Origin: Streptomyces roseoverticillatus
Lineage (GTDB): Bacteria > Actinomycetota > Actinomycetes > Streptomycetales > Streptomycetaceae
Assembly (NCBI RefSeq): GCF_000719265.1
Contig: NZ_JOFL01000038.1
Coordinates: forward strand, 24,758-88,757
Length of the DNA: 64,000 nt
Direction of reading: 5' to 3'
The translations under genes and the position numbers were made by a program. The notes below the pieces were generated by a model that saw nothing but the letters and a program-made list of their open reading frames with translations, made no database searches and was not told the origin of the DNA. The stretch's first letter is position 1, and every line of letters begins with the position of its first letter. This document shows positions 63,906 through 64,000 of the stretch, piece after piece.

Positions 63906-64000
63906 GTGCGCAAGGTGCTCATCGCCAACCGTGGCGAAATCGCTGTCCGCGTTGCTCGCGCGTGCCGGGATGCCGGGATTGCCAGTGTGGCGGTCTACGC
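63906..64000 (+). CDS. Acyl-CoA carboxylase, biotin carboxylase subunit (3' cut off)
   Basis: Only the first 31 codons are in the window: [31 protein letters not shown], the conserved start of biotin carboxylases. The GTG start is 7 bases after the acyltransferase stop. It likely makes malonyl-CoA for the polyketide cluster. Third positions contain many T and A (about 9 of 30), clearly more than in any neighbour, suggesting a different origin or selection on the 5' end. Confidence 0.9.
   Translation, partial: MRKVLIANRGEIAVRVARACRDAGIASVAVY

Overview
The window is chromosomal DNA of a Streptomyces. It is very GC-rich, with G or C at nearly every third codon position, and it uses GTG and TTG starts with AGGAGG-type ribosome sites. 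It carries adpA with its TTA codon next to orn, and gamma-butyrolactone-receptor-like regulators with ARE-like operators. From memory, the order of adpA, glmS, the leucine-catabolism genes and citA resembles the conserved core around SCO2730-2800 of S. coelicolor. I ran no database search.

Layout. 1-4.6 kb: CebEFG-like oligosaccharide ABC importer and a GH1 beta-glucosidase. 4.6-7.5 kb: spermidine-synthase-like protein, an unknown small protein and an XRE/TPR regulator. 7.6-9.7 kb: tRNA-His(GTG), orn and adpA. 10-16.7 kb: small membrane protein, universal stress protein, glmS, DUF4429/SHOCT protein and secreted GH20 hexosaminidase. 16.8-25.7 kb: acyl-CoA and leucine catabolism (acdH, HMG-CoA lyase, biotin-dependent carboxylase alpha and beta, divergent TetR, second acyl-CoA dehydrogenase, TesB). 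25.8-31.4 kb: small membrane protein, phosphatase, agmatinase, an orphan kdpB broken by an internal deletion, and a phytase-like secreted esterase. 31.6-42.7 kb: fused ABC exporter, DHFR-like reductase, HxlR regulator with oxidoreductase, S37 peptidase, lipoprotein, TetR, LysR and EamA transporter. 42.5-46.6 kb: Gfo/Idh/MocA dehydrogenase, DUF993 protein and two TIM-barrel isomerases. 46.9-51.7 kb: recD2, citA, copZ and a small HTH protein. 52-57.7 kb: a second sugar or cyclitol set with two dehydrogenases, an IolE-like isomerase, an IolC-like kinase and a Cgl0158-type barrel. 57.7-64 kb: left edge of a probable secondary-metabolite cluster.

The most interesting part is the right end. There a GBL-receptor-like TetR, a soluble histidine kinase, a JadR2-like pseudo-receptor and a JadR1-like atypical response regulator sit together with four ARE-like inverted repeats. 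They lead into a discrete malonyl-type acyltransferase that looks excised from a modular PKS, and then into an acyl-CoA carboxylase gene. This looks like a signalling and precursor-supply front end for a polyketide cluster that continues beyond the window. The two sugar or cyclitol sets lack a transporter in view, and the second lacks iolB, iolD and iolA, so their substrates are open questions.
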